From Isoetes taiwanensis (lineage: Eukaryota > Streptophyta > Lycopodiopsida > Isoetales > Isoetaceae): 64,000 bases of DNA. The stretch lies in the NCBI GenBank assembly GCA_021234155.1, contig JAJEKV010000095.1, forward strand, positions 2,436,372-2,500,371, read 5' to 3'. The translations under genes were made by a program, and so were the position numbers. This document shows positions 33,227 through 44,990 of the stretch, piece after piece; position 1 is the stretch's first letter, and each line of letters begins with the position of its first letter. The notes under the pieces are model-generated. The model ran no database searches, was not told the DNA's origin, and was given only the letters and a program-made list of their open reading frames with translations.

Positions 33227-36060
33227 ACTTGTCCCCTAGGGTAAATTCGACGTTCCAGATGACATGGAGAGGTCGGATCGCCAATCCGGGGCCTCCATGC
33301 CCCAAAATCAAAAACGTGGTCTAAACCCCCGCCGCCGTGGCCAATCGGTGGCCATCCCAATAAAAATCGAGGGTCTAAAGCTCACCCGAAATACCGGGAT
33401 TTTCCTCAGACGCTGGGCCACTTGGCAAGCCAGCTGGCTGAAAACCATGATTTTTCCCGCCCCATGCATTAATCATGAATTTCCGGATCATAAACACAAA
33501 GAAAAGCAATGATAAAAATCCGGGTCTCGAAAAAGGTGAAATTTGGCGGGATGTGCAGCAAGATGACGCCGCACACGCAAGAGAAAATGCACCGCAATAG
33601 AAGCACAAGCAGGGCATGAGACGAAGCTTCCGAGCCAACCCCTTCCCGAGGCCACCGCCTGTGAACGCCCCATCGGGCGTGGAGCTAGCTTTGCTTCTCC
33701 GCGGGGTCACATGTATACCACCTAGCAGTCCTAGTGCTGCTATTCTCACTTCGATCTTCTACCGTGGCCTCGGGGTGACCCCAAGTATCTTGTTCTCGCA
33801 GGCTAGTCCAAGCCGGGGCCGAGGACTGGCCGGACCCCCACCCTAATCGAACTGGCTCGCCAATGGACCCGAACATCCCCATTACCTAGGGAGACCAAGT
33901 TTCAGGGGCGTAAGACCACCCTCTCCAAGAAACGCCAAAGTAGGTCGCTTACTACACACTTGTAGTCAATTGGCATGGAGGTGGATGTTTGAATACCTCC
34001 TAGTGGGGGTAAGTGATTGATCCCCCGAAAAACCGGTAGTGGAACTTGTCCTCTAGGGTAATTTCGGCGTTCCGGGACGATGTGGAGAGGTCGGATCGCC
34101 AATCCGGGCCTCCTCCATGCCCCAAAATCGAAAACGGGTCTAAACCCCCCGTGGCCAATCGGTGGCCATCCCAATCAAAAATCGAGGGTCTAATGCTCGC
34201 CTCGAAAATACCGGGATTTTCCTATACGCCATGCCACTTGGCAAGCCAGCTGGCTGAAAATCAGGATTTTTCCCCGCCCCATGCATTAATTATGAATTTC
34301 CGGAGCATAAACACAAAAAACACGATAAAAAATCCGGGTCTCAAAAAAGGTGAAATCTTGGCAGATATGCAACATGACGCCGCACACGCAAAAGAAAAAA
34401 ATGCACCGACAATAGAAGCACAAGCAGAGGCATGAGACGAAGCCCCGAGCCAACCCCCTTTCGGAGGCCACCGGGTCGGTAATGTCATACTGAGCAGTGG
34501 AGCTAGCTTTTCTTCTCCGTGGTCACATGTATACCACCTAGCAGTCCTAGTGCTCCTATTGTCACTTCAATCTTCTACCGTGGCCTCGTGGTGAACCCCA
34601 AGTATCTTGTTCTTGCAAAGCTAATCCAAGTTGGGGGCGAGGATCTGGGCCGGGACCCCCACCGAATCGAAACCGGCTCCGCCAATGGACCCTAACATCC
34701 CCATTACCTAGGGGACCAAGTTTAGGCGTAAGACCACCCCTCTCAAGAAACGCCAAAGTAGGTCGCTTTACTACACACTTGTAGTCAATTGGCATGGAGG
34801 TGGATGCCAATACCTCCTAGTGAGGGGTAAGTGATTGATCCCCCGGGGAAAACTCGCCCGGGAACTTGTCCCCTAGGGTAATTTCTCCCGTTCCCGACGA
34901 CGCTGGGCGAGGTCGGATCGCCAACCGGGGCCTCCTCCATGCCCCAAAATCAAAACGTGGTCTAAAACCCCTGCCAAGGCCAACGGTGGCCATCCCAATC
35001 AAAAATCGAGGGTCTAAAACTCATCCGGAAATACCGGGATTTTCCTATACTCGGGGGGACACTTGGCAAGCCAGCTGGCTGAAAACCAGGATTTTTCCCT
35101 GCCCCATGCATTAATTATGAATTTCCGAGCATAAACACAAAGAAAAGCACGATAAAAATTCGGTCTCAAAAAGGTGAAATCTTGGCGATGTGCAACATGA
35201 CGCCGCACACGCAAGAGAAAAAATGCACCGCAATAGAAGCACAAGCAGAGGCATGAGACGAAGCTTCCGAGCCAACCCCCTTCCCGGAGACCACCGGCCG
35301 GTAACGCCCTACTAGGTAGTGGAGCTAGCTTTGCTTCTCCGCGGGTCACATGTATACCACCTAGCAGTCCTAGTGCTGCTATTCTCACTTCAATCTTCTA
35401 CCGTGGCCTCGTGGTGAACCCCAAGTATCTTGTTCTCGCAGGCTAGTCCAAGCCGGGGCCGAGGATCTGGCCGGACCCCCCACTCCTGAATCGGTGAACT
35501 GGCTCCGCCAATGGACCCTAACATCCCCATTACCTAGGGGACCAAGTTTAGGGGGTAAGACCACCCTCTCCAAGAAACGCCAAAGTAGGTCGCTTACTAC
35601 ACACTTGTAGTCAATTGGCATGGAGGTGGATGTTTGAATACCTCCTAGTGAGGGGTAAGTGATTGATCCCCCGGGAAAACTCGCCGGGAACTTGTCCCCT
35701 AGGGTAATTTCGCCGCTCCTGACGACGCCGGGCGAGGTCGGATCGCCAATCCGGGCCTCCTCCATGCCCCAAAATCGAAAAACGGGGTCTAAACCTTGTC
35801 GTGGCCAACTACGCCATCCCAATAAAAATCGAGGGTCTAAAACTCATCCGAAATACCGGGATTTTCCTATACTCGGGGCCACTTGGCAAGCCAGCTGGCT
35901 GAAAACCAGGATTTTTCCCCGCCCCATGCATTAATTATGAATTTCCTGAGCATAAACACAAAGAAAAGCAATGATAAAAAACCGGTCTCAAAAAGGTGAA
36001 ATCTTTGGCGGATGTGCAAAGATGACGCCGCATAATGCAAGAGAAAAATGCACCAGCATA
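33227..36060. repeat. ~820-bp tandem repeat, about 3.4 units
   Basis: Units start ggaacttgtcc.ctagggtaa at about 33227, 34040, 34861 and 35689. Short ORFs on both strands repeat with the unit and carry no recognised domain. The units differ by many small indels. Confidence 0.82.
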
Positions 36061-36249
36061 TATACCTTTCGAGACTCCTCTTCACAAGAAAGGGGGCAGC
36101 CGAGGTGCCCGCCCTGTTTGCAAAGACATCCAAGGTCCATGTCACCATCATCTAGCCATGTCACCTAAAAATTTGCCAACATCACCCATCGAAAAGACCA
36201 AAGATGGACATCTTTGGTTTTTGGCCTAGTCAAAACTTGACCTTGCTTA

Positions 36250-37822
36250 CTTGGCATGCCATGTCACCACTTGGGGTGCCTAGGTGGCATGCTTGAGACT
36301 TGGTGGCATGCCCGAGCCACCTTGGCATGTTGGAGCCCCGCATGACATGTTGGAGCCACCTTGGCATGTTGGAGCCCACGTGGCATTATGGAGTCCACGT
36401 GGCATGTTTGAGCCACCTTGGCATGTTGGAGCCTAGGTGGCATGTTTGAGCCCACCTTGGCATGTTTGAGCCACCGGCATGTTTGAGCCCTCGGGTGGCA
36501 TGTTGGAGCCTAGATGGCATGTTTGAGCCACCTAGGAATGTTGGAGCCTAGGTGGCATGTTGGAGCCCACGTGGCATATTTGAGCCACCTTGGCAAGTTG
36601 GAGCATAGGTGGTATGTTGGAGCCCAAGTGGGCATGTTTGAGCACGCTGGGAGCCTAGGTGGCATGTTTGAGCCATTTTGTCATGTTGCAGCCTAGGTGG
36701 CATGTTTGAGCCACCTTGGCATGTTTGAGCCACCTTGGCATGTTTGAGCCTAGGTGGCATGTTGGAGCCACCTTGGCATGTGGGAACCACCTTGGCATGT
36801 TTGAGCCTAGGTGGCATGTTTGAGCCACCTTGGCATGTTGGAGCCCATGTGGCATGTTTGAGCCACCTTGGCATGTTTGAGCACGTTGGAGCCTAGGTGG
36901 CATGTTTGAGCCACCTTGGCATGTTGGAGCCACCTTGGCATGTTGGAGCCTAGGTGGCATGTTGGAGACCACGTGGCATTTTTGAGCCACCTTGCCATGT
37001 TAGAGCCTAGGTGGCATGTTGGAGCCTCAGGTGGCATGCTTGAGCCACCTTTGCATGTTGGAGCCCACGCAGCATATTTGAGCCACCTTGGCAAGTTGGA
37101 GCATAGGTGGCATGTTAGAGCCCGCGTGGCATGTTTGAGCATGTTGGAGCCTAGGTGGCATGTTGGAGCCACCTTGGTGCGTGGCATGTTGGAGCCCACG
37201 TGGCATGTTTGAGCCTAGATGGCATGTTAGAGCCACGGTGGCATGTTTGAGCCAACTTGGCATATTTAAGCCTAGGTGGCATGTTGTGAGCCACCTTGGC
37301 ATGTTGGAGGCTAGGTGGCATGGTGGAGCCCACGTGGCATGTTTGAGCCACCTTGGCATGTTTGAGCCTAGGTGGCATGTTGGAGCCTAGGTGGCATGTT
37401 TGAGCACACCTGGCATGCATGTTTGAGCCACCGGCATGTTTGAGCCTAGGTGGCATGTTGGGAGCCTAGGTGGCATGTTTGAGCCACCTTGGCATGTTTG
37501 AGCCTAGGTGGCATGTTGGAGCCACCTTGGCATGTTGGAGCCTAAGTGAGCCCCGCATGGCATGTTTGAGCCTATGTGGCATGTTTGAGCCACCTAGGAA
37601 TGTTGGAGCCTAGGTGGCATGTTGGAGCCCACGTGGCATATTTGAGCCACCTTGGCAAGTTGGAGCATAGGTGGCATGTTGGAGCCTCGTGGGCATGTTT
37701 GAGCACGTTGGAGCCTAGGTGGCATGTTTGAGCCATTTTGTCATGTTGGAGCCTAGGTGGCATGTTGGAGCCACCTTGGCATGTTTGAGCCTAGGTGGCA
37801 TGTTAGAGCCACCTTGGCATGT
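36250..37822. repeat. 19/38-bp minisatellite, 1.6 kb
   Basis: Same two alternating monomers as at 28080 (ggcatgttggagcctaggt / ggcatgtttgagccacctt) with variants such as gcccacgt. ORFs such as those encoding repeated HATWAPTCH are by-products of the repeat. Confidence 0.92.
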
Positions 37823-37899
37823 TGGTGCCCACGTTATGCAAAAATAGGTGTTAAGTAATTGAAGTAGTTGAAGTAACTTGTGTTACATGGAATACTAGT

Positions 37900-38240
37900 A
37901 TAAGAACATGTGATCGTGCACGTGCATCACATGTAGCAAATCAAGTACTCTGTCCTACCACTATAAAGACCCGTGATATGGAAGGATAGGACATGTAGAG
38001 AATCAAGTACTCTTTCCTACTTCTATAAAGACATGTGAGAATAGAAGTATTACACATGTCGTAATTCATGTATTCTTTCCTACAATGCCTTAGCAAATAA
38101 AGTACTCTGTCCTACTACTATAAAGACATGTGACATGGAAGCATATGACATGTAGAGAATCAAGTATTCTTTCCGACTTCTATAAAGACATGTGACAATA
38201 GAAGTATTACACATGTCGTAATTCATGTATTCTTTCCTAC
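37900..38240. repeat. ~157-bp tandem repeat flanking CACTA element 2
   Basis: Units contain agtactctgtcctac and tataaagacatgtga (starts near 37944 and 38101). The repeat continues at 51851-52010 on the other side of the CACTA insertion. Position 38081 shows the uninterrupted site. Confidence 0.85.
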
Positions 38241-38535
38241 CACTAGTAGAATATAATATAGTTTGTAACGTATTTTGTAACAGAAAATACATTAATTAGT
38301 ATTTTTTTTATTTGCGTCACAAAAGGTGATTTGTGACGCGTTACCAACGAAGAACCACTTGTAACACGTTACAAAATTTTATTCTGTCACACGTTACTAA
38401 CGCAATATTTGCGACGTGTAACAAACTTTAATAATAATTGTCACGCGTCACTAATTAACTTTTATACCACGTGTATTTGTAGTTGTCACGCGTCACGAAT
38501 GATTTTTAATAATTACCATGGTTCGTTGTCACGGG
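38241..38535. repeat. Left subterminal repeats of the 13.6-kb CACTA element
   Basis: GTTTGTAACG, cgttacaaa, gtcacgcgtcac and variants, counterpart of 51550-51850. Confidence 0.75.
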
Positions 38536-38703
38536 TGTCAATTGCAAATAAATTAAATTAAAAAAAAAAATAAAAAAAAAGAGGGAAAGGGAGGGGGAGG
38601 GGGATGAATATCTCTAAGGAGTAAAAGAATACAATGAAAAAATTGATTCTATGATACAAAATAATGTATACAAAAAAATATGGTTCAAATTGTCTCAACA
38701 TGT

Positions 38704-39468
38704 TTATGCATCATAGCTACTGCTCTTATCATCATCTCCATCAAAATAATCCCGGTGCATGCGTATCTCATCATTTTCTACGCTAGAGGGAATGCTATCA
38801 TTAGCAGAATCCATGTTAGGAGCATCAATATCGCCCCCTCCTTCGCCTAATCACGCCATAATTCTCTGCAAAAGAATTATGATTAATAAACATCAAGGAT
38901 CAATGTTATTGCATAAATAATGTCATATGAGCTTACTTCTTGATCGGTATGGTGCAAGGGCCATGTGTTATGTCGAGCAAGATATATCTCCAACTCAGCA
39001 AAAGACATTCTTTTAGCGAATTGGGCTTGGTCAAACGTTGGCTCTTTTCCATATTTTTGGTACTGAAATTAAACAATATAAAAGATTTGTTAGCTTTATT
39101 TATACTCGAGTAATAGAACCAAAAAAAAAAAAAAAAAAAAAAGAAAGAAAAAAAAAAGGTTAGCAAACTTACAAACTTCGTGGCAAACGTTAGTTCACCA
39201 CCACTACCAAGTCGATGGGCCGCACCAGTATCTTCCTTTCTAGCACTGTAGCATAACCACTTCAATAAAGTTTTTAATAATAAACAAGATATATCAAGTA
39301 ATTGTAGGACTTACGCAAAGAAATTGCTTTTGTTGTACATGTCTCTGATCTCCTGCTTTATCCAATTGGGCTTCTTTAATTGCCCAATTCCAAAACTCAT
39401 CACTTGCTCTTTTAGGTTTTGGATCTTCTCCAAAGACATCCTAGTTTTTTGCTTCATTCTATAACTTC
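38704..39468 (-). pseudogene. Degenerate CACTA-encoded protein, Transposase_24-like
   Basis: Minus-strand exons: about 39315-39468, 39173-39245, 38937-39062 and 38704-38865, with GT-AG junctions that keep phase. Readable parts are ARKEDTGAAHRLGSGGELTF, then YQKYGKEPTFDQAQFAKRMS. This layout resembles the Ptta/En/Spm plant transposase family (GS core followed by a GKEP-type segment). The last exon has an in-frame TGA at its fifth codon, then an open acidic tail rich in Asp/Ser, so a CGA-to-TGA change is likely. The first exon is open in two frames, and no start is certain. Position near the left end and pointing toward it fits a CACTA accessory gene. Confidence 0.45.
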
Positions 39469-40189
39469 ATGTCCTACAAAACCATAGAATTGAAATGTGA
39501 GTTTCAACTCTAACAACATATAAACACTTCCAAAACATCAAATGATCTTAAAAATAAGGCGTTGGCATTCTATTTTATAAATTTCTATATGATTACCTTA
39601 AAACGCCAGACGTCTTGCGCTTCACTTCAGATTTATCAAATCCGATACCATCTCCAAAAAGAGATGTGTGCTTCCATCCTGTGCCCATTTTGGGTATAGG
39701 TGGCAATGATAAAATTCCAAGACACTATGTTTTGTCCGTCTTAACAAAAATATCCCAGGCAACTCTAGGGAGTGCAAACTTTCCGTACATATTCAACAGC
39801 ATAAAAAAAACAGATATATCCATTTTGAAATGAGTGAAAAGAATGCAGGTGTGTATCTGCAGGCTCCCTTAAGTCTTGGTGTGGCGATTTCCTGCAATAT
39901 TCACCTCCTAAGCTACTCAAGATGTGCTACTTTATAAGGTGGTGCTACATCAGGACCATGTTACAAGTAGACTGATTAGAAAGAAAGCTGCATTAAAAGA
40001 AACAAAGTGCTACTCATTAGAAAGAAAGCTGCATTAAAAGAAAGCTGTATGGCATGCCATAAATTTGACAACGTGTTTATGTCAAACTCTCTTGGTCCTA
40101 TGTTGATGTTGACGGGCCTAGATTGATGTTTTAAAGGAAGATGCAAATAGAACAGAATTTACTTGCATTCTTCAGTTCTTTTTCTCTCT

Positions 40190-40397
40190 TTTGCTGCTCT
40201 AAATTCACCAAGGATTTGCCTAAGAAGGTGCTATTTATTTTACTTACGGAGTATTCCTGGACATATGCGGACAGATATTGAAGGATTAGAGGAAATTACA
40301 AGACTTGCAAATTTGGGCAAACTTGAAATCCCAGTTGGCCAATCATATCCATTGGAGGCAGCATCAGAAGCTCATCGTGCAAGAGAAAGCATGCAGG
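40190..40397 (+). pseudogene. Captured RTN4IP1-like oxidoreductase fragment
   Basis: The frame from 40271 reads MRTDIEGLEEITRLANLGKL, then EIPVGQSYPLEAASEAHRAR, up to a plausible donor ATGCAG/GTTAGA. This matches the C-terminal part of medium-chain quinone-oxidoreductase-like proteins, closest in my judgement to plant RTN4IP1/OIP homologues (WTYMR..EGL...I..L...GKL.IPV...P...A.EAH). Just upstream tattcctggaca encodes YSWT in a shifted frame, consistent with a 2-bp deletion. One exon only, inside the 13.6-kb CACTA element. Confidence 0.55.
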
Positions 40398-41559
40398 TTA
40401 GAAGGACATGTTAGAAGGCTGACCAAGAAACAGCATAAGTAGCACACATTCATTTCAGATTCAAGATAAATGATGTTTCAGATTCAGATTCTAATGTTCA
40501 TCTTTTGCTATGATCTGCAGCAAGCATTTACAATTGGGATATAAAAGAAGGAAGCTTGGAAAATGTACTACAATTGCTGGAGGAATGTAGGTCAATGCAA
40601 TGCTGGAAGGTTTAAAACTGGCTTGTAAACTTTCAGGTCGATGAAAGCCTCAGTTAGTTCAAGAGAAAAATGAAATTGTTCTGTACCTTATGTTAGGATT
40701 GAAGCTAGTTTGGGGCATTAGCATTGTTTTGGGACCATATCTAGAGAAAAGAGACTGGCTGACTGTTAGGATCCCACAGTATGACTGACAGAGTGCAAAT
40801 GCATGGTGCATATATTGCATTGCATATCCGTGCATGCAATGGTGGCAAACAAGAACAAAAGCACGATTTAATGCACAAAATTTGAGCTGCATATCAGTGG
40901 GCCTGGCTTGGAGAGAACATACTACGACCGTTTCTTTATCCAAGACCTGGCCACCATCACTACTTGGCCTAAGGTGCTGTAGCAAGTGTTCAACAAACAG
41001 AAATTTGTTTTGTAAAGACAGAGAAAATTGTTGTTGTCTCTGAAAATGGTAAAACTGTATCAGAAAATTGGCCGACTTTGGAAGGGTCGTTCTCCCTGTA
41101 CAGAGATCGGAATTTTGCAATTCAAAGATTAAAAATGATCAGCTGAGAGTCTACTTTCCAAAGAAACTGAAATCACTCAATTTGACTGACTATAACTCGA
41201 GTTAATGGATTCCAAACACAAGCACCTTTTCTATGACAGTTTTGGAAAAGTTGGAGCTTGTATCAAGTATATTTATGAGACCATTTTGGAATGAACTTGA
41301 CAAACTTGATAACCATACTTCTATATACTATACTTCCCCTTCCCAACCAACCTAGAACACAACTAGTAGCACAACTCTTTACCTACAAATAAAGGCAATA
41401 TCTGCTAAAGATTCAAGCATATTAATGCGCAGCACTGAAAATCTGAAAATATCCAATGCTAAAGATTCAAGTGCGCAGCACTGAAAAATCTGAAAGCTTG
41501 GAAACATACCTTGGAAAGGAGACTTTGTGTAGCTACTTGAAGACAACGTCCAATCATTT

Positions 41560-41812
41560 GGGTATGCTGCACTTTGGGGTACAATGTGCAGATGAAAAAG
41601 CTCTAACCGTGCATACATGTCTTATGAAACTTGGACGTTTAAATGAGGCCAAAGTCATGCTCAAAAGCATTGAACGTCCCAATTCAGCTGGAAATTGCAG
41701 CAAAAATTCACATGGGAAATCTTTTGAACATGCTCAAGAAGTACTTCATGAGATAGAAGGTATCAATCCGATTCAGAGAGGAAGTGCAGCAAAGCACTGG
41801 GCTGCAGGATAG
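41560..41812 (+). pseudogene. Captured MS5/POLLENLESS3-like TPR protein fragment
   Basis: DEKALTVHTCLMKLGRLNEA, then KVMLKSIE and KSFEHAQEVLHEIE, resembles the TPR-containing C-terminal part of plant MS5/POLLENLESS3/SDI family proteins (CLMK.GR..EAK..L followed by ..ERA.EML..IE). The upstream part of the ORF (41456-41560) is unrelated. The ORF stops at 41812. Family assignment is from motif memory only. Confidence 0.45.
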
Positions 41813-42055
41813 AACAGTTTTTCCCATAAACAAACAAAGCGCTGTTTTTCCCTTTGCATTTGGAGACACTGATAATGTAATATGTACTGTTACCCCTTGG
41901 TTCTGGCCTAGTTAAGGCAACATAAATATATAAAGAGAGGTTCAGCAAGAAGAAGTGTCCCATTACGTCAGCCTTCAATGTTTAAGACGTTGGTGAAGAG
42001 CATGGAATGCATGATAAAATGTAAAAATGATGATGTTGATTCAATTTCTTAAAGC

Positions 42056-42325
42056 CAGGAGGTACCTGAGTTCCGAAAATCTGATAAGTGCTCCACACTT
42101 GATTTGCTCCAATGTCTGCTCAAAGGTCGTTCTGCTGCAAATGCAGTCACTGCTGTCACCTGCTCCATAAAATAGAGTTGAGAAAACTCAAGATTTTGTG
42201 ATAAAATGACTGGCCCAAATGAGAGCGCATACCACCTGCTGCTAGTAAGAAATCGATTCCAATTGTCGTGGCTAAGCTTCACTTCACAATCGGCACCAAC
42301 ACAATCCACGGAATGCTCCAGTTCT
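42056..42325 (-). other. Exon-like segments, unrecognised
   Basis: Two minus-strand pieces look coding: 42226-42325 after an acceptor gttacag (HSGELEHSVDCVGADCEVKL) and about 42056-42142 (TFEQTLEQIKCGALIRFSEL). I do not recognise the protein. They may belong with the fragment at 42545-42650, as part of the same captured gene. Confidence 0.3.
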
Positions 42326-42544
42326 CCGGAGTGGACCTGTAACTAATTAATGTGCATTAGCCATTGTTTCTTGCCAGAACTACCTGCATAGATACAACAA
42401 AAAAGCATATCCTGGAAAGAAAACCTCTTTGCACAAAAAATAAGCATCTATGCAACAAAAAGCACGAATCCTTGAAAGTAAACCTTCTTACACAGAAAAT
42501 AAGTAAGCACAGACCTCCATATGCATTTGCCCTTAAAGATCGAT

Positions 42545-42650
42545 CACTTTCTTGCTTATGTCTGGAATATTCACCCATTTAAAAATGTGAAGATCGAGAT
42601 CTCTGAGTTCTTGAACAACCTCCAGAAGATGTCCTTGATTCCACTGCACC
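42545..42650 (-). pseudogene. Possible captured ACT-domain fragment
   Basis: After an acceptor-like ttggtgcag the minus strand reads WNQGHLLEVVQELRDLDLHI, then FKWVN and a stop. The pattern N..G.LLEVV..L.DL.L.I is typical of the first strand and helix of ACT domains in plant ACR proteins. Too short to name a gene. Confidence 0.4.
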
Positions 42651-42699
42651 AACTAGCAACGTAAGCAATGAAAGAACTAGAAACTATGTTTTGCAATTC

Positions 42700-44296
42700 A
42701 TTTTGCCAAGATTTCAAAATGGTATGTTAGATAATAGAGTATATAAAAGGCTATCTTTCAAGCAGAGCTATAGTATTTTCTACTGCTCTAAATTTGCAGT
42801 GCCATAAATATTTTTCTGTTGTCAAGTCTTGGCTACTTCAAACATTTCTGTTGCCATCTCCAGATAATATTACTGCATTATCTTAGGCCATACTAAAAGC
42901 ATTAGCTTACAGGTTGTTTGCATCTCATTGTGGCGGAACGACCTGATTTAAAAAATGATAATCAAGCTGGCAAATTTTATGGTCTTCAGTGAAAATAAAG
43001 ATCAGAATTGTCACTCCATTTCTATTTCCTAAACAGACGATACTTGGGTTTCTTTTCCGCTTCTGTTTCCGCCATAGCCAGCCGGTTTCATCAAAAATTT
43101 TCACGAGAAAATTTTCTGGAGGCTTTAGATGCGTGATGCATCAATTTTACATTAGATGTAGGGGATCAAAAATACCTGGAATAAAGATTAGAAGCGACTA
43201 CAGATCAACCGAATGAGGCCCGCACCGCAAACAAGATTGATCAGCACTGGCGGGAATCAAGAAAGATTGAACAATTTTGGATTATTTGTGACGGATAAGG
43301 GGCACACATGTTACTCGTTACAACACAATTGGGATTATGTTTGTGACGATTCCTCGCCACCTGTGACTCGTCACAAAGTAATTCGTATTTAGCCTTTATG
43401 TATTGAATTGAATTAAATATTGCTCTGCTCATCCCATGGTTTAACTAAAATTGTATCAATGTTTTCTAAGGTGTTATCAATATCCAATACGCCTTATCCA
43501 TCCACGCTCTAAGTGCTAGTCTTTGAAACAATTTATGCTCTTATTATGTGCCATCAAGGTTGGAGTTCCTTTCTGCATCTCCAAAGTATAGTGCCATGCT
43601 AGGGGATATAAGAGAAATGACTGTAGTCCCTTTCAAAGGTTTTAAATTGTATTTTTCCTATTGACGGCTCGAAATTAGGGGACCGTAGTCCCTTTCAAGG
43701 TTTTAAAATGCTCAACTTTCAACTTTGTCATCTTTCACGTCATTCATAGTATATTCAACACTTTGGCTTAAAAAAAGCACTTGTTAGGCCTCTATCTAGT
43801 CTAAAGTTGGTGGCATACTGTGCAAATCACCCTAATTGAGAAGATGCTATAACGAGATGTACGAGCAAATATAGAAAAGTATGTGCCATCAAGGTGCATC
43901 TCCAAAGCATGTGAGGGTTTTATTTTTAGCTACTATACATTGTTGAACACATTTTGCTCATTGGTGCCTATGATGCTAGGGAAATATATTGGACATCATG
44001 ATCTATACTTAAGTCGGCAAGATTCCATTTATGGAACCTGTGCTCTTGGTCTATAAGATAGATAGATAGATAAGGTGGGTGGATCACTACACATGAAGTT
44101 TACAAAAGGTTTGTATCCATAAGATGACTTGAAGTGATAAGGAACGTAGTTGTAATACTAAGTTCTTCCCCGCACTTAAATTTTATCTATAACCTAGGAT
44201 AGATATCTATGCAAATATCCAACATTGATATTTTTCACATTCGCAACTTATGCATGCATCTTGTATAAGTCTGGCATAAGGTGTTTTAGAGTGCAG
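42700..44296. other. No gene recognised
   Basis: Interior of the 13.6-kb CACTA element. At 43240-43390 subterminal-type words (gtgacgg, ttactcgttac, tgactcgtcac) reappear, which may mark the edge of an older, degraded element. A short gata microsatellite is near 44057-44073. Confidence 0.45.
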
Positions 44297-44466
44297 GACC
44301 ATGGAGTCTATAGGTAGCCCTAGCCTATAGGTACCACCCCTAATTTAAGTGTGCTCATCTTCTTGTATGTCTACATATATAGACCATGGGGTCTATAGGT
44401 AGCCCTAGTCTATAGGTACCACCCCTATTTTAAGTGTGCTCATCTTCTTATATGTCTACATATATA
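44297..44466. repeat. 95-bp tandem duplication
   Basis: Two copies of gaccatgg.gtctataggtagcc...tctacatata starting at 44297 and 44392. Confidence 0.88.
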
Positions 44467-44575
44467 AAGTTTGCTATTCTTACCCACATATACGAATCCT
44501 AAATGTTACCCCTACAACTACATTAATATAAATGTAGAATCCTAAAAGTTACCCCTACAACTACTTTAATATAAA

Positions 44576-44606
44576 CTAGTAATGGTGCCCAGCGTTGCTG
44601 GGAATT
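44576..44606 (-). mobile_element. Helitron 3' terminus (5' end not found)
   Basis: CTAG (44576-44579), TAATGGT, then hairpin GCCCAGC-GTT-GCTGGG, preceded by A: the 3' end of a minus-strand Helitron. The body probably continues right and is interrupted at 44991; no 5' TC end is recognised to its right. Confidence 0.75.
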
Positions 44607-44990
44607 TGGAAGCCTATGAAAGTTCTAGCTGCAATGAGAAAATTACGCAGTATTAATTTAACATTTGTACTCTTTTCTCGTAATTTCTGTACAAAGGATA
44701 AAAAATGAACGGGTGCCAAGAATATGTTGTTGGATTCGTTCATTAAAGTGTTGGCAAAGTATAGCTTGAAATAGCTTCAATTGTAGGAGGGTGATGTCTC
44801 ATTCATTCAAGTTCACATCGAATAACGTCATTGAACCATATAAATCATCGGTTGATTGCTCCAGCTGAGCAATGTGTTCGAGCACATCGTCTGCATCATT
44901 TTTTGTAGGTGCCCTGTAAAGCAAAAGCATGATGCTAATTGATACATTTTTATGGATGCCTGTAAAACAAAAGCATGACGTTAATTGATA

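Noticed and set aside
33264..35934. Repeated ORFs of 60-145 codons in the 820-bp repeat as a gene family
   Set aside because: Frames are not kept between units and no domain is recognisable.
36548..37456. Repeated Cys/His/Trp-containing ORFs (HATWAPTCH-type) that could look like a zinc-binding repeat protein
   Set aside because: They are translations of the 19/38-bp minisatellite on both strands and change frame with unit-length variants.
39615..39833. 72-codon plus-strand ORF as a captured C2-type domain
   Set aside because: Similarity was too vague to support a family.
40659..41120. 153-codon minus-strand ORF as a gene
   Set aside because: No recognisable domain, no splice or start context, and it lies inside a CACTA element between captured fragments.
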